A stretch of DNA of 62,244 bases, taken from JBBPYR01 sp038199755. GTDB lineage: Bacteria > Chloroflexota > Ktedonobacteria > Ktedonobacterales > Ktedonobacteraceae. Numbering within the stretch: the first letter of the stretch is position 1; each line of letters starts with the position of its first letter. Positions 1 to 7,878 of this stretch are shown here, piece after piece. The stretch spans positions 1 through 62,244 of the forward strand of contig JBBPYR010000204.1 in assembly GCA_038199755.1 (NCBI GenBank). Reading direction: 5' to 3'. The notes beneath the pieces are model-generated. The model had not been told where the DNA came from. It saw only the letters and a list, made by a program, of their open reading frames with translations, and ran no database searches. The translations under genes and the position numbers were made by a program.

Positions 1-6
1 CCCCAG

Positions 7-158
7 GGCGATTTATCGCCTATGATTCAGGATTTCGCTCAATAAATTGAGCGGAGGGCGCGATCAATCTGGCCCCTACGGAGCCTGCAGCGCGCTTCGC
101 TGCTGCTCACGCGATTACCAGATTAAATTGTCAAAATGCATAAGCTGGTCCCTACAGC
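7..158. repeat. Stem-loop-rich intergenic repeat region
   Basis: Three perfect small hairpins follow one another: 7-20 (GGCGAT, loop TT), 36-53 (CGCTCAAT, loop AA) and 87-103 (GCAGCG, 5-nt loop). The words GGCCCCTACGG (near 71-81) and AGCTGGTCCCTAC (near 146-158) flank or follow them; the second recurs in the inverted repeat at 15187-15252. This looks like a dispersed, palindromic intergenic repeat family rather than coding DNA. The open frame on the plus strand across this region runs antisense to the YCII gene and is not convincing. Confidence 0.5.
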
Positions 159-208
159 GGCGGTTTGCATTATTACCGCATTTCATTTTTAAGCGCATCA
201 TCATATTT

Positions 209-556
209 TTACTGCCATTCAAAGATGGGGCGAATCTCAACGGAGCCAACACTCGCGCCGGGAATCTTGGCGGCGAGTTCGATTGCCTCGTCCAGATTTT
301 TGCATTGCAGCATATAGAAGCCGCCGAGTTGCTCCTTCGTCTCGGCAAATGGGCCATCCGTGGTCAGCACCTTGCCTTCGCGCAGGCGTACAGTGGTAGC
401 CGAACTGACAGGATAGAGTGCCTCGCCGCTCAATAAGGCACCACGAGCACTTGCTGCCTCACCAAAAGCATTGTAGGCTGCCATGACAGCGGCTTGCTCA
501 GCCTCGCTTGGCTGAATAGTTTCCTCAGTCCCGTAAATAAGCATCATGTAACGCAT
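209..556 (-). CDS. YCII-related (DGPF-domain) protein
   Basis: Small soluble protein of about 115 residues with the YCII/DGPF fold, related to dimeric ferredoxin-like barrels. The start MRYMMLIYG, an acidic helix, and the DGPFAETKEQLGGF segment are typical of the DGPF subfamily, often found near ECF sigma factors, although none is visible here. Its function is unknown; YCII proteins can have weak lyase or dehalogenase-like chemistry. An ATG nine bases upstream (556 is the second) lies directly against AGGAAGG, whereas the ATG at 556 has that Shine-Dalgarno at proper distance, so the shorter start is preferred. It appears monocistronic. Confidence 0.85.
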   Translation of the reverse strand: MRYMMLIYGTEETIQPSEAEQAAVMAAYNAFGEAASARGALLSGEALYPVSSATTVRLREGKVLTTDGPFAETKEQLGGFYMLQCKNLDEAIELAAKIPGASVGSVEIRPIFEWQ

Positions 557-668
557 CGTAAACATCCTTCCTAAGATGTGTAATCTCTAGCGGCAACCCA
601 TTGTCGCCTCATCATTAAGACGAACATTCTTTCCAAGAATCGACACTTTCTAGTGCTGATTAGCGCAC

Positions 669-691
669 ATTTTTGGGCAAAGCCCAAAAAT
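669..691. other. Perfect 10-bp hairpin after glucosaminidase gene
   Basis: ATTTTTGGGC, loop AAA, GCCCAAAAAT. It lies just past the stop codon of the minus-strand gene ending at 707. The U-rich side is on the 5' arm and the A-rich side on the 3' arm for either strand, so it is not a classical intrinsic terminator, though it may still end or protect the transcript. Confidence 0.45.
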
Positions 692-706
692 AGCCCTTGC
701 GACAGG

Positions 707-1351
707 CTAGCCACCATTGCGCCAGGCATCCACCGCGTCTTTAATGGACTGGATATAGGCTGTCTCATCATTATTATCAGCAGCGGGCGCGTACACCGGA
801 ATAATTTGATCGACGGTATACAACCCCCACTGCCCTACATATTGCTGCGCAATCAGCTTATACCAGTCCTCAAAACCTGCCTCCCATGTGGAATAGCGAC
901 GATAGCCATGATAATCAGGATAGCCCGCCGAGGAACGGATGTTACCGAGCGAGTGGGTCACAGTTGCCACACCTTGAGTGCCAAACGAGCTCTCATGCAT
1001 GAAAAAGGCCAGCGCATAGGCAGGATCAATATTATACTGCACGCCATAGTTATACAGTGCCTGCCCCTTCCCTCGCGCAGGTGAATGGTTTCTCTCTAAC
1101 ACCTCATCAATCAACTGCACACTCAGCGTCGGCTTACCCACCACACTATAGTCACCAGCCGTATAGAAAGCAGCACGGAGACGCGAGGTAACATTCGACA
1201 AAACACAGGCACTCAATAGACCTACCAATAAACCCGCCAAGGCCAGGTAAAGAAAACGCCTGCCCATCTTGTTAGTACGCGAGCGTATTGTTCTGCTACG
1301 CATTGATCGGGTATAGGATCGTCGTGTCGATGTAGTGTGTGATTTGGGCAT
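707..1351 (-). CDS. Exported glucosaminidase-domain lipoprotein
   Basis: Probable cell-wall hydrolase of the mannosyl-glycoprotein endo-beta-N-acetylglucosaminidase (glucosaminidase, GH73-like) family. A basic N-terminus is followed by a hydrophobic segment (about residues 32-48) ending in LLSAC, a plausible lipobox. The domain then contains the FFMHESSFG motif, whose Glu is the expected catalytic acid, the HSLGNIRSSAGYP segment and a Trp/Tyr-rich region (WEAGFEDWYKLI). It should act on peptidoglycan outside the membrane. A preceding in-frame ATG at 1357 abuts the AAGGA Shine-Dalgarno, so the ATG at 1351 is chosen. It is divergent from the acyl-CoA dehydrogenase gene. Confidence 0.8.
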   Translation of the reverse strand: MPKSHTTSTRRSYTRSMRSRTIRSRTNKMGRRFLYLALAGLLVGLLSACVLSNVTSRLRAAFYTAGDYSVVGKPTLSVQLIDEVLERNHSPARGKGQALYNYGVQYNIDPAYALAFFMHESSFGTQGVATVTHSLGNIRSSAGYPDYHGYRRYSTWEAGFEDWYKLIAQQYVGQWGLYTVDQIIPVYAPAADNNDETAYIQSIKDAVDAWRNGG

Positions 1352-1473
1352 AACCATCCTTATGCTAGTACAAAAACCGCTCTATTGTCATTGCTTTTTT
1401 TCTATAACAAAACACTACCACTATTACGAACGAGCTATCAAGACGTTTCATTATAAGCAACGAGGCGTTTCTG

Positions 1474-1520
1474 TGTATTATAATACAGTTTGACATGTTG
1501 CCACTCAAGGGAGAGTGGCA
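1474..1520. promoter_or_regulatory. Palindrome and leader hairpin upstream of acyl-CoA dehydrogenase
   Basis: A perfect 14-bp palindrome TGTATTATAATACA (1474-1487) contains a TATAAT-like hexamer on both strands and lies between divergent genes, so it could be a promoter with an overlapping operator. It is followed by a hairpin TGCCACTC/GAGTGGCA (1499-1520) inside the presumed leader of the acyl-CoA dehydrogenase mRNA. No well-placed TTGACA box was found for either direction, so the promoter role is an inference. Confidence 0.4.
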
Positions 1521-1552
1521 CAAGCAAGGGACACGAAAGAGAGCAAACATAC

Positions 1553-2746
1553 ATGGCACATTCGACGACTGAACGGAAAGTACAACTGCCCCCAGCTACC
1601 GATTTGTATAATATTGATCACCTCTTATCAGAAGAAGAGCGCATGGTGCGTGATACCGTACGGACATTTGTGCGTGAACGAATTAATCCTATTATCGGTG
1701 CTCACTTTGAGGCAGGCACCTTTCCACACGAGCTTATCCCCGAAATCGCTGACCTCGGTCTGCTGGGCATGCACCTGGAGGGCTACGGATGTGCTGGCAT
1801 GAGCGCGGTCAACTATGGGCTGGCATGTCAAGAACTAGAGGCAGGCGATAGCGGTATACGTTCATTTGTCTCGGTGCAGGGATCGTTGGCAATGTTCCCC
1901 ATCTGGGCCTTTGGCTCCGAGGAACAAAAACAACGCTGGCTGCCACCGATGGCCAAGGGCGAAGTCATCGGCTGCTTCGGCTTGACGGAGCCTGATTTTG
2001 GCAGCGATGCCGCGAATATGCGGACAGCAGCCCGTCGCGATGGCGACTCCTATGTACTCAATGGCAGCAAAATGTGGATTACCAATGGCGGATTCGCTAA
2101 TATTGCCGTCGTCTGGGCCAAAGCTGAGGATGGAGTGCGCGGCTTTATTGTTGAGCGTGGCACACCCGGCTTTAGCACGAGCAACATCGACCACAAATTA
2201 TCCTTACGAGCCTCCGTCACCTCAGAGCTGCACTTCGCGGACTGCCGCGTGCCAGTTGCCAATATGCTCCCGAACGTGCGCGGCATGCGTGGCCCGCTCT
2301 CATGCCTGAACGAGGCCCGTTATGGCATCGCCTGGGGAGCCACAGGAGCTGCGCGTGCCTGCTATGAGGTCGCACTAGACTACGCCAAGTCACGCATTCA
2401 GTTCAGCAAACCCATTGCCAGCTTCCAGCTTGTCCAACAAAAACTGGTCATCATGGCGACGGAGTTAGTCAAAGCCCAGTTGTTATCCCTGCAATTAGGC
2501 CGCCTAAAAGATGAGGGCCTATTACATCCCGTACAAATCTCTATAGCCAAACGCAACAACGTGCGTGAAGCCATCAAAACGGCACGAGAAGCCCGCTCCG
2601 TGCTGGGCGCGAACGGCATCACCCTTGAATATCCCATCATCCGGCACGCCAACAACCTCGAGTCCGTCTTCACCTATGAAGGGACCGACGACATCCATAC
2701 TCTGATCATCGGGCAAGCCATCACGGGCGAAAGTGCCTTTTCCTGA
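1553..2746 (+). CDS. Acyl-CoA dehydrogenase, glutaryl-CoA dehydrogenase type
   Basis: FAD flavoenzyme of about 397 residues that oxidises an acyl-CoA. It resembles glutaryl-CoA dehydrogenase more than the straight-chain enzymes: RYGIAWGATGAA, YAKSRIQFSKPIASFQLVQQKL and the C-terminal YEGTDDIHTLIIGQAITG are typical of that subfamily, with the Glu in YEGT as catalytic base. The FAD/substrate region GCFGLTEPDFGSD is intact. Glutaryl-CoA dehydrogenases convert glutaryl-CoA to crotonyl-CoA in lysine, tryptophan and benzoate breakdown; substrate here is inferred. The ATG at 1553 fits the family N-terminus; the frame stays open upstream without homology. Single gene, ended by the terminator at 2776. 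Confidence 0.88.
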   Translation: MAHSTTERKVQLPPATDLYNIDHLLSEEERMVRDTVRTFVRERINPIIGAHFEAGTFPHELIPEIADLGLLGMHLEGYGCAGMSAVNYGLACQELEAGDSGIRSFVSVQGSLAMFPIWAFGSEEQKQRWLPPMAKGEVIGCFGLTEPDFGSDAANMRTAARRDGDSYVLNGSKMWITNGGFANIAVVWAKAEDGVRGFIVERGTPGFSTSNIDHKLSLRASVTSELHFADCRVPVANMLPNVRGMRGPLSCLNEARYGIAWGATGAARACYEVALDYAKSRIQFSKPIASFQLVQQKLVIMATELVKAQLLSLQLGRLKDEGLLHPVQISIAKRNNVREAIKTAREARSVLGANGITLEYPIIRHANNLESVFTYEGTDDIHTLIIGQAITGESAFS

Positions 2747-2775
2747 ACAACCACAATAGTCAACAGAGGGCAATG

Positions 2776-2811
2776 AAAAGGACATGCCAGTGCTGGCATG
2801 TCCTTTTTTTT
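2776..2811. terminator. Strong bidirectional intrinsic terminator
   Basis: Perfect 15-bp inverted repeat (AAAAGGACATGCCAG at 2776-2790, its complement at 2793-2807) followed by a run of T to 2811. The reverse strand also ends in a short T-run, so it can terminate both the acyl-CoA dehydrogenase transcript and the convergent sortase transcript, whose stop codon is at 2818. Confidence 0.9.
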
Positions 2812-2817
2812 CCTCAA

Positions 2818-3408
2818 TTAGGGATTGACCTGCGTGGTGAACACCACGAGGCGTTGATCGTAGCCTGTTCCCGTCCAAGCACCACTACAGGTAATCAAAT
2901 TCAGATGATGCCCCGTCGCTGGACCAAAAATAGCATTTAACACGCCTTTACTCACCGTATTGGCGGGATAATTGACAACACGCTCAACGACAAAGTGCAA
3001 TTCCTGTTGATCTTGTCGCGTCACCACAATCGTATCGCCCAGTTTCAGCGACTTCAAAGACCAGAACACCGCCGGATTGCCACCCTCGCGGTCAACGTGG
3101 CCTGCAATCACCGCGTTGCCCGCCTGCCCTGGCACGGCTCCGGGGGCATACCAGAACACGCTCGTCCAATAGGGCGAATTGACAGCCTTAGAGACAGGTG
3201 CATCCATCTTCCCATCAGCCGTTGTACCAACATTGATTACAGGCGCATCCACATGCAACGCATCGATACGCAAGCGCGCTGGCTGCAAGGAAAGAGAGTT
3301 GGCATCTGCTGGCGAGGCCGAAACAGTTACATTGTTTGAGACATTATAGGCAAAAATGGCAAAGATCAGAAGGCAAAACAGAACAATAAAAAGCAAAACT
3401 TTATTCAT
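2818..3408 (-). CDS. Sortase family transpeptidase
   Basis: Membrane-anchored sortase of 196 residues. Residues 1-20 form a hydrophobic N-terminal anchor. The catalytic triad is visible as His104 in IAGHVD, Cys174 in LITCSG and Arg186 in YDQRLVVF. Sortases cleave a sorting signal on exported proteins and attach them to the cell wall or to each other. The LITCSG form and compact size suggest a class D/F-like enzyme. No substrate with an LPxTG-like tail was noticed in this window. It supports a monoderm envelope. It converges on the acyl-CoA dehydrogenase gene. Confidence 0.88.
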   Translation of the reverse strand: MNKVLLFIVLFCLLIFAIFAYNVSNNVTVSASPADANSLSLQPARLRIDALHVDAPVINVGTTADGKMDAPVSKAVNSPYWTSVFWYAPGAVPGQAGNAVIAGHVDREGGNPAVFWSLKSLKLGDTIVVTRQDQQELHFVVERVVNYPANTVSKGVLNAIFGPATGHHLNLITCSGAWTGTGYDQRLVVFTTQVNP

Positions 3409-3520
3409 CTACACATCCAAATTACATAAAATAGTTACCTGTGCAAGGTCAAATGCAGTATAGCGAATAGCTGAGCCCGCGTCAATTCCCATACAAGAGC
3501 GAGCATACGCGGTGCTCTTT

Positions 3521-4297
3521 CTAGAGGTGTCCCGAACCCACCTTTGGTGCCTCTTCCGGCTCGTCGGAAATCAGTGCCTTGCGCTGCTTACGCTTACGAT
3601 ATAGCCAGATAAACAGCACGATACCCAGCACAACCGCGACAATCGCGCCGCCAGCGGCCCAACCAAAAATATTGGCAAGCTGCTGCACCTGATCGAAGTT
3701 ATCATGAAAGAGGCGACCCGCGAAATAGCCTAATAAGCCATAAATGATGGACCAGATGATGCCGCCGAGCGCATTATAAAACAGGAACGTGCGCCAAGGC
3801 ATATGATTTACCCCAGCGAGGAAAGCCGACCACAGGCGCAGAATAGTCGTAAAGCGACCAAAAAAGACGGTTTTGTTGCCGTGCCGCACAAAGAAGCGTT
3901 CAGCCTGATCGAGATATTCTGGCTTGAAGAAGAAATACCGCCCAAAACGCAGTATAAAGGCGCGTCCACCAGTGCGCCCAACGGCGTAGCCAATGTTATC
4001 GCCCACAATCGCCCCTAGAGCGGCACAGGCAATGACGATAGGGATTTGTAAGCTGTGATCGACGGCGGCATAAAACGAGGCCAATAAGAGCATAGTTTCA
4101 CCGGGAAAGGGCACACCCATACTCTCAATCATCACAAAAATAGTCACAGCAGGATAACCAATGACTGCCAATGCCTGTTGCAAGGTTTGAAGTGAGATGA
4201 GTGCTGCCAGAGGCATCGCCGGGAGCAGACTTGCCAACGCAAGACTCCATACACGCACATTTACCAGTGCTCCCAATATCCCCATTATACGCAACAT
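3521..4297 (-). CDS. DedA family membrane protein (VTT domain)
   Basis: Integral membrane protein of 258 residues in the DedA/VTT (SNARE-associated Golgi) family. Diagnostic motifs are ESMGVPFPGET near residue 58, GAIVGDNIGYAVGRTGG and FFGRFTTILR, with several hydrophobic segments and a basic cytoplasmic tail (YRKRKQRK). DedA proteins are implicated in lipid-carrier (undecaprenyl phosphate) or phospholipid translocation and envelope homeostasis. That would suit a locus rich in undecaprenyl-linked polysaccharide synthesis, but the link is only positional. A single gene between the sortase and the EPS operon. Confidence 0.88.
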   Translation of the reverse strand: MLRIMGILGALVNVRVWSLALASLLPAMPLAALISLQTLQQALAVIGYPAVTIFVMIESMGVPFPGETMLLLASFYAAVDHSLQIPIVIACAALGAIVGDNIGYAVGRTGGRAFILRFGRYFFFKPEYLDQAERFFVRHGNKTVFFGRFTTILRLWSAFLAGVNHMPWRTFLFYNALGGIIWSIIYGLLGYFAGRLFHDNFDQVQQLANIFGWAAGGAIVAVVLGIVLFIWLYRKRKQRKALISDEPEEAPKVGSGHL

Positions 4298-4401
4298 ACC
4301 TGTTATTACCTGTCTTTATATAGTCTTTTATATATCGTCATAGCCTATACGAAGCAACACAACATTGGTTGTGGCTCTGTTGACAGAGAAAAGCACACAC
4401 G

Positions 4402-5058
4402 CTACTTGCAGGTGGTAGATACAGGTAAATTGTCCTCGTATTTCGTCACTTTCCAGGCATTCGCGTTTTCGGGATCGGGTTGCAGCGTCAGCGTAAGCTG
4501 ATAGGGCTTTTGTAGCTTGCTTCTGGTGACATTGTAGCTATACATCTGGCTATCACCCTGTACTTTAGCACTACCAGCAATCTCCTTAAAGTCAGTAATA
4601 GAGCCGTAGCAAAGATCATCGCCTTGCGCTTGTTTCGCGAAATCCTGTGAAGACGCTTGTAACGTAATTCCTGGCCCCAAGTCTTTATACGCCTGATCAT
4701 AATTTGGTTTAGGACCTGCCAAAGAGGTAATAAAATCGCTTGCCGTTGTCGAGGCACCAGAAGTGGCGTTGAGACCATTCAAGTAACTAAAAGCGGCATA
4801 GCCCAGTACGCAAGCAAAAAGAGCACAGATCAGGAAGACACAGCCGAGCAGTAACAAATTGCGCCGCGCCTTACGCGGTGAAGCCGCCTCCTGCTTAGGA
4901 CGTGTTATACGTGGAGTCGGTGACGTATCAAGACGTGGTGTGCCAGCAGGACGCTGAGGTGATGTTGAAGGATGCTTTCCCGTACCATTGAGTGACGCGA
5001 TACGTCGGCTCGCCCCCTTGTCCCAAGCATCACCATCCTGGCCCTTTTGTCCATCCAT
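4402..5058 (-). CDS. Membrane protein with Ser/Thr-Pro-rich cytoplasmic tail
   Basis: Not recognised at family level. Residues 1-65 are polar and basic with Thr-Pro and Ser-Pro motifs (STSPQRP, DTSPTPR). One membrane helix (about 68-92, LLLLGCVFLICALFACVLGYAAF) follows, then an extracellular domain of about 125 residues resembling small DUF4878-like or NTF2-like export domains (DFITSLAGPKPNYDQAY...WKVTKYEDNLPVSTTCK). The two Cys in this domain might form a disulfide. It has a good Shine-Dalgarno (AAGGAGAG) and is the last gene of the minus-strand EPS operon, about 60 bases after the CpsD-like gene. The TP-rich tail might be a Ser/Thr kinase target; this is inference. Confidence 0.7.
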   Translation of the reverse strand: MDGQKGQDGDAWDKGASRRIASLNGTGKHPSTSPQRPAGTPRLDTSPTPRITRPKQEAASPRKARRNLLLLGCVFLICALFACVLGYAAFSYLNGLNATSGASTTASDFITSLAGPKPNYDQAYKDLGPGITLQASSQDFAKQAQGDDLCYGSITDFKEIAGSAKVQGDSQMYSYNVTRSKLQKPYQLTLTLQPDPENANAWKVTKYEDNLPVSTTCK

Positions 5059-5120
5059 ATTGTGCTCTCTCCTTGCAATAACCCTGTTACTTGATGGTCT
5101 TTTATGATCGTTGCGCCCTG

Positions 5121-5798
5121 TTAGACATCCAACATAATCACACCTGCTAGGTTCGCGTGTGCGCGCACCAGTTGTTCTTGTGCCTGCTTCGCTTGCTTGC
5201 GTGTGGTGCGACCCGTGACGATCACCAGCAGTGTCTGGTCTAGCATGTTGCTCAACTGCGCCGCGTGCGTCCCCCCTATCACGGAGGGGCCACTCACAAT
5301 AATCAGGCTGGGGGTAGCTTCTGTTTCAGCCAGATAGCTGCGTAAACTGCTCAGCAGTTCTTCTAGCTTACTCTCGGCCAGCAGTGTTGTCGGCGCCAGA
5401 GGAGTCTTGCCAGCGCACAACAGACGTAAGCCACGTACAAACGTGGGACACAATTGGGCGGCAATCCTGTCAGCCGTAATCGTATCACTTGCCAAAAGAT
5501 CGCTGAGCCCCAGCATTTCACCAATGCCGAAGCGTTGTTGTAAGCTTGGATGTTGCACATCGGCATCAACTACAATGGTTGGTACACCGTTTTGTGCAGC
5601 GGCAATGCCAATATTAGCGGCAGCGGCAGCATGACCCGCGTAAAATGCAGGCGTTGTAATCAGGACAGTATGTTGTTGCTTTTGCGTATCCCAATTAAAA
5701 CGAATATTGGCATATAACTCATGATAAGCAGCAGTATAAGCTGAGTTGGCATCGTAATCAGTAAGCAACGACACTTGCTCCTGCGATGGAATAGCCAT
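5121..5798 (-). CDS. CpsD/BY-kinase-like protein with a lost P-loop
   Basis: Homologue of the cytoplasmic tyrosine-kinase partner (CpsD/CapB/Wzc C-terminal domain) that works with a Wzz-type protein in polysaccharide chain-length control. The fold markers remain: AAANIGIAAAQNG, the A' motif VVDADVQHPSLQQRFG (residues 77-91) and GLSDLL. The Walker A position (about 49-60) reads TPAFYAGHAAAA instead of a GEGKST-type loop, and the Walker B region (LIIVSGPS, 165-172) lacks its Asp. ATP binding is therefore doubtful. It follows the Wzz gene by about 65 bases, so it probably acts as a structural or regulatory partner. Shine-Dalgarno GAGGAG supports the ATG at 5798. Confidence 0.8.
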   Translation of the reverse strand: MAIPSQEQVSLLTDYDANSAYTAAYHELYANIRFNWDTQKQQHTVLITTPAFYAGHAAAAANIGIAAAQNGVPTIVVDADVQHPSLQQRFGIGEMLGLSDLLASDTITADRIAAQLCPTFVRGLRLLCAGKTPLAPTTLLAESKLEELLSSLRSYLAETEATPSLIIVSGPSVIGGTHAAQLSNMLDQTLLVIVTGRTTRKQAKQAQEQLVRAHANLAGVIMLDV

Positions 5799-5864
5799 GA
5801 AGAGACTCCTCTAATTTAACCCTTGCGGTGCGAGAATATTGAAAGACATCAAAAACGTATACTA

Positions 5865-6680
5865 CTATTTACCTTGCCCCAGAGCGGGTGCATGAGGAAC
5901 TTCACCATAGACGGGAAGTTGCAGTAGCTGCACTACATCTTCTTTCTTACGAATACGATCATCAAGATATTCTATCAGGAAGGCTAATGCAAGCCCGATA
6001 ATCAACGAGACAAACAGTAAAACAAGCAATAATGAGGGCTTGTTCGCATCAGGGCCATTCACAAGCCCTGGATTAGTAGCATCGCTAATGAGCCTCGCTG
6101 CAACGGCAGGTTGCACATATTTGAGGTCAGACGACATATGGGCAGGATCATTGGTCACTACATAGTCAAGGTACGTGCCAATATGCGCAACACTGACCTC
6201 ACCAACAGCGTGTGCAATTGCCCAAGCACCAGCAGCCGTCGGCCATGTGACATTAATCGTGACAATCGTATGCGTGCGCCCACCCCCAAGTGCTTGCCCA
6301 ATAGACCCAGTATCATTCCAGGGGCCTAGATCAGGATTCGCACCATAGCGTTGTGTAATCAGACCCATATCAGCATTTATCTGCTGCATCACTTGCGTAT
6401 CAAATTCTTTTGAACTCAGTATGGGACTGGGACTGGCGATCAGCGTATCCGCCAATGTCTCAGACGTGCCCGTGTAATCTCCATAGTTTTGATCAGTTGC
6501 CTTGGTAGTACTTTCTAGGCCAATCTGAAACTCTACCGAAGACTGATATGTTTTTAACGCCCCTGGTATTTTGCGTAAATGATAATATTGATAACCGACA
6601 TAGATTGCCACAATGCCCACAACCAGGGCAATGACCCAGATCCGTCTCAAAATAATTGACCAATAAGCCCTAAGTTCCAC
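5865..6680 (-). CDS. Wzz/CpsC-type polysaccharide co-polymerase
   Basis: Chain-length determinant protein of about 271 residues. It has two membrane helices, one near the N-terminus (IWVIALVVGIVAIYVGY) and one near the C-terminus (LLLVLLFVSLIIGLALAFLIEYL), with a periplasm-facing or external domain between them. The short tail LDDRIRKKEDVVQLLQLPVYGEVP is typical of the family. With the CpsD-like gene next to it, it forms a split Wzc pair. The GTG at 6680 gives the family-like start (M)ELRAYW with AAAGGG upstream; an in-frame ATG at 6713 has a poor ribosome site, so the start is uncertain by 11 codons. Confidence 0.82.
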   Translation of the reverse strand: MELRAYWSIILRRIWVIALVVGIVAIYVGYQYYHLRKIPGALKTYQSSVEFQIGLESTTKATDQNYGDYTGTSETLADTLIASPSPILSSKEFDTQVMQQINADMGLITQRYGANPDLGPWNDTGSIGQALGGGRTHTIVTINVTWPTAAGAWAIAHAVGEVSVAHIGTYLDYVVTNDPAHMSSDLKYVQPAVAARLISDATNPGLVNGPDANKPSLLLVLLFVSLIIGLALAFLIEYLDDRIRKKEDVVQLLQLPVYGEVPHAPALGQGK

Positions 6681-6734
6681 GTATAAAAACCCTTTCTCAC
6701 GGATTATCTTCATAATGTTACATGCTAAGACATA

Positions 6735-7877
6735 CTATACTAAATTATTGGTGGGTGTTTCTGCTGTACGCGACCTTTGCGCTTTTCCCTCGTTCATCTT
6801 TGCTTCGATAAACTGTAAAATACGACGGCGAAATCGTGGTTTGTCAAATTCTAACGCATGATTGCGAATAACATGAGCATTATACATTCGTTCATTGAAG
6901 GCTGCCAGCACCGTTGCCAAGCTCTCTACTGTTTGCTCACGAAAAAATTCTCCGGTCACGCCTTCCACCACTGAAGCGAGTGCTCCACCGGCTCCATAGG
7001 CAATCACAGGACGCCCCGCTGCCTGCGCCTCCAAGGGCGTAATGCCAAAATCCTCTTCGCCCGGAAATAGCAATGCCCGACAATGGGCATAGTAGTGCAA
7101 TACATCCTGATCCGAGAGACGCCCCATAAAGCGAATAGTCGGACCCGCCATTTGTTTCAACCGCTCCTCATCACGACCACCACCAATAATCACCAGAGGC
7201 AATTGTAACTGGTTACATGCCTCAATAGCAAGATCAAGGCGTTTATATGGGATTAAGCGGCTAACGATCAAGAAATACTCCGCTGGCGTAGTGCTGGCAT
7301 CAAACGGAAAACGGTCAGCTTCTACGGGTGGCGGAATAACCACCGACTCGCGGCGATAATATTTTTGAATGCGGTCAGCAACCACGGGTGAGTTCGCAAT
7401 GAAATGGTCAACCCGTGCCGCCGTGATCTGATCCCAGAGCCGCAAAGCCGTGATGAGGAACGGTAACACGCTCCGTGCCGCCTTGCCCAATTGTTCGCGC
7501 TCAACATACTCGTCATAATTCCAACACCACCGCATAGGTGTATGACAATAACAAATGTGCATTGTCTCAGGGCGCACAATCACGCCCTTCGCAAAGGCAC
7601 TGGAACTACTGACAACAAGATCATAGCCCCGCAAGTCCAGCTTCTCCATCGCGAACGGGTAAAACGGAAGATACGGCTGGTGATGAGTCGTCACTAGCGG
7701 AAATTTCTGCATAAACGAAGTGCGAATATCCATTTTTTGGAAGGCAGGATCAACCAGTTTCGGGTCATAGATGGATGTATAAATTGGTGCGTCAGGGAAA
7801 ATCTCGTGCAATGCCATGAGAACACGTTCAGCTCCCCCCATTTGATTGAGATAATCGTGAACCAACGCAACTTTCAA
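6735..7877 (-). CDS. GT4 family glycosyltransferase
   Basis: GT-B fold glycosyltransferase of 380 residues adding a sugar to a lipid-linked intermediate in the cytoplasm. N-terminal MKVALVHDYLNQMGGAERVL is the classic GT4 acceptor-domain start. HICYCHTPMRWCWNYDEYV and the C-terminal donor domain with FLIVSRLIPYKRLDLAIEAC and FPGEEDFGITPLEAQAAGRPVIAYGAGG (the EX7E-type motif) are intact. It resembles WbaZ/mannosyltransferase-type enzymes, but the donor sugar cannot be read from sequence. It starts at TTG with GAGGAG nine bases upstream and begins one base before the end of the upstream priming transferase gene, so it is translationally linked. Confidence 0.88.
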   Translation of the reverse strand: MKVALVHDYLNQMGGAERVLMALHEIFPDAPIYTSIYDPKLVDPAFQKMDIRTSFMQKFPLVTTHHQPYLPFYPFAMEKLDLRGYDLVVSSSSAFAKGVIVRPETMHICYCHTPMRWCWNYDEYVEREQLGKAARSVLPFLITALRLWDQITAARVDHFIANSPVVADRIQKYYRRESVVIPPPVEADRFPFDASTTPAEYFLIVSRLIPYKRLDLAIEACNQLQLPLVIIGGGRDEERLKQMAGPTIRFMGRLSDQDVLHYYAHCRALLFPGEEDFGITPLEAQAAGRPVIAYGAGGALASVVEGVTGEFFREQTVESLATVLAAFNERMYNAHVIRNHALEFDKPRFRRRILQFIEAKMNEGKAQRSRTAETPTNNLV

Positions 7878-7878
7878 G

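Noticed and set aside
669..691. Intrinsic terminator for the glucosaminidase-like gene
   Set aside because: Perfect hairpin but no T-tract after the stem on either strand, so listed only as a hairpin.
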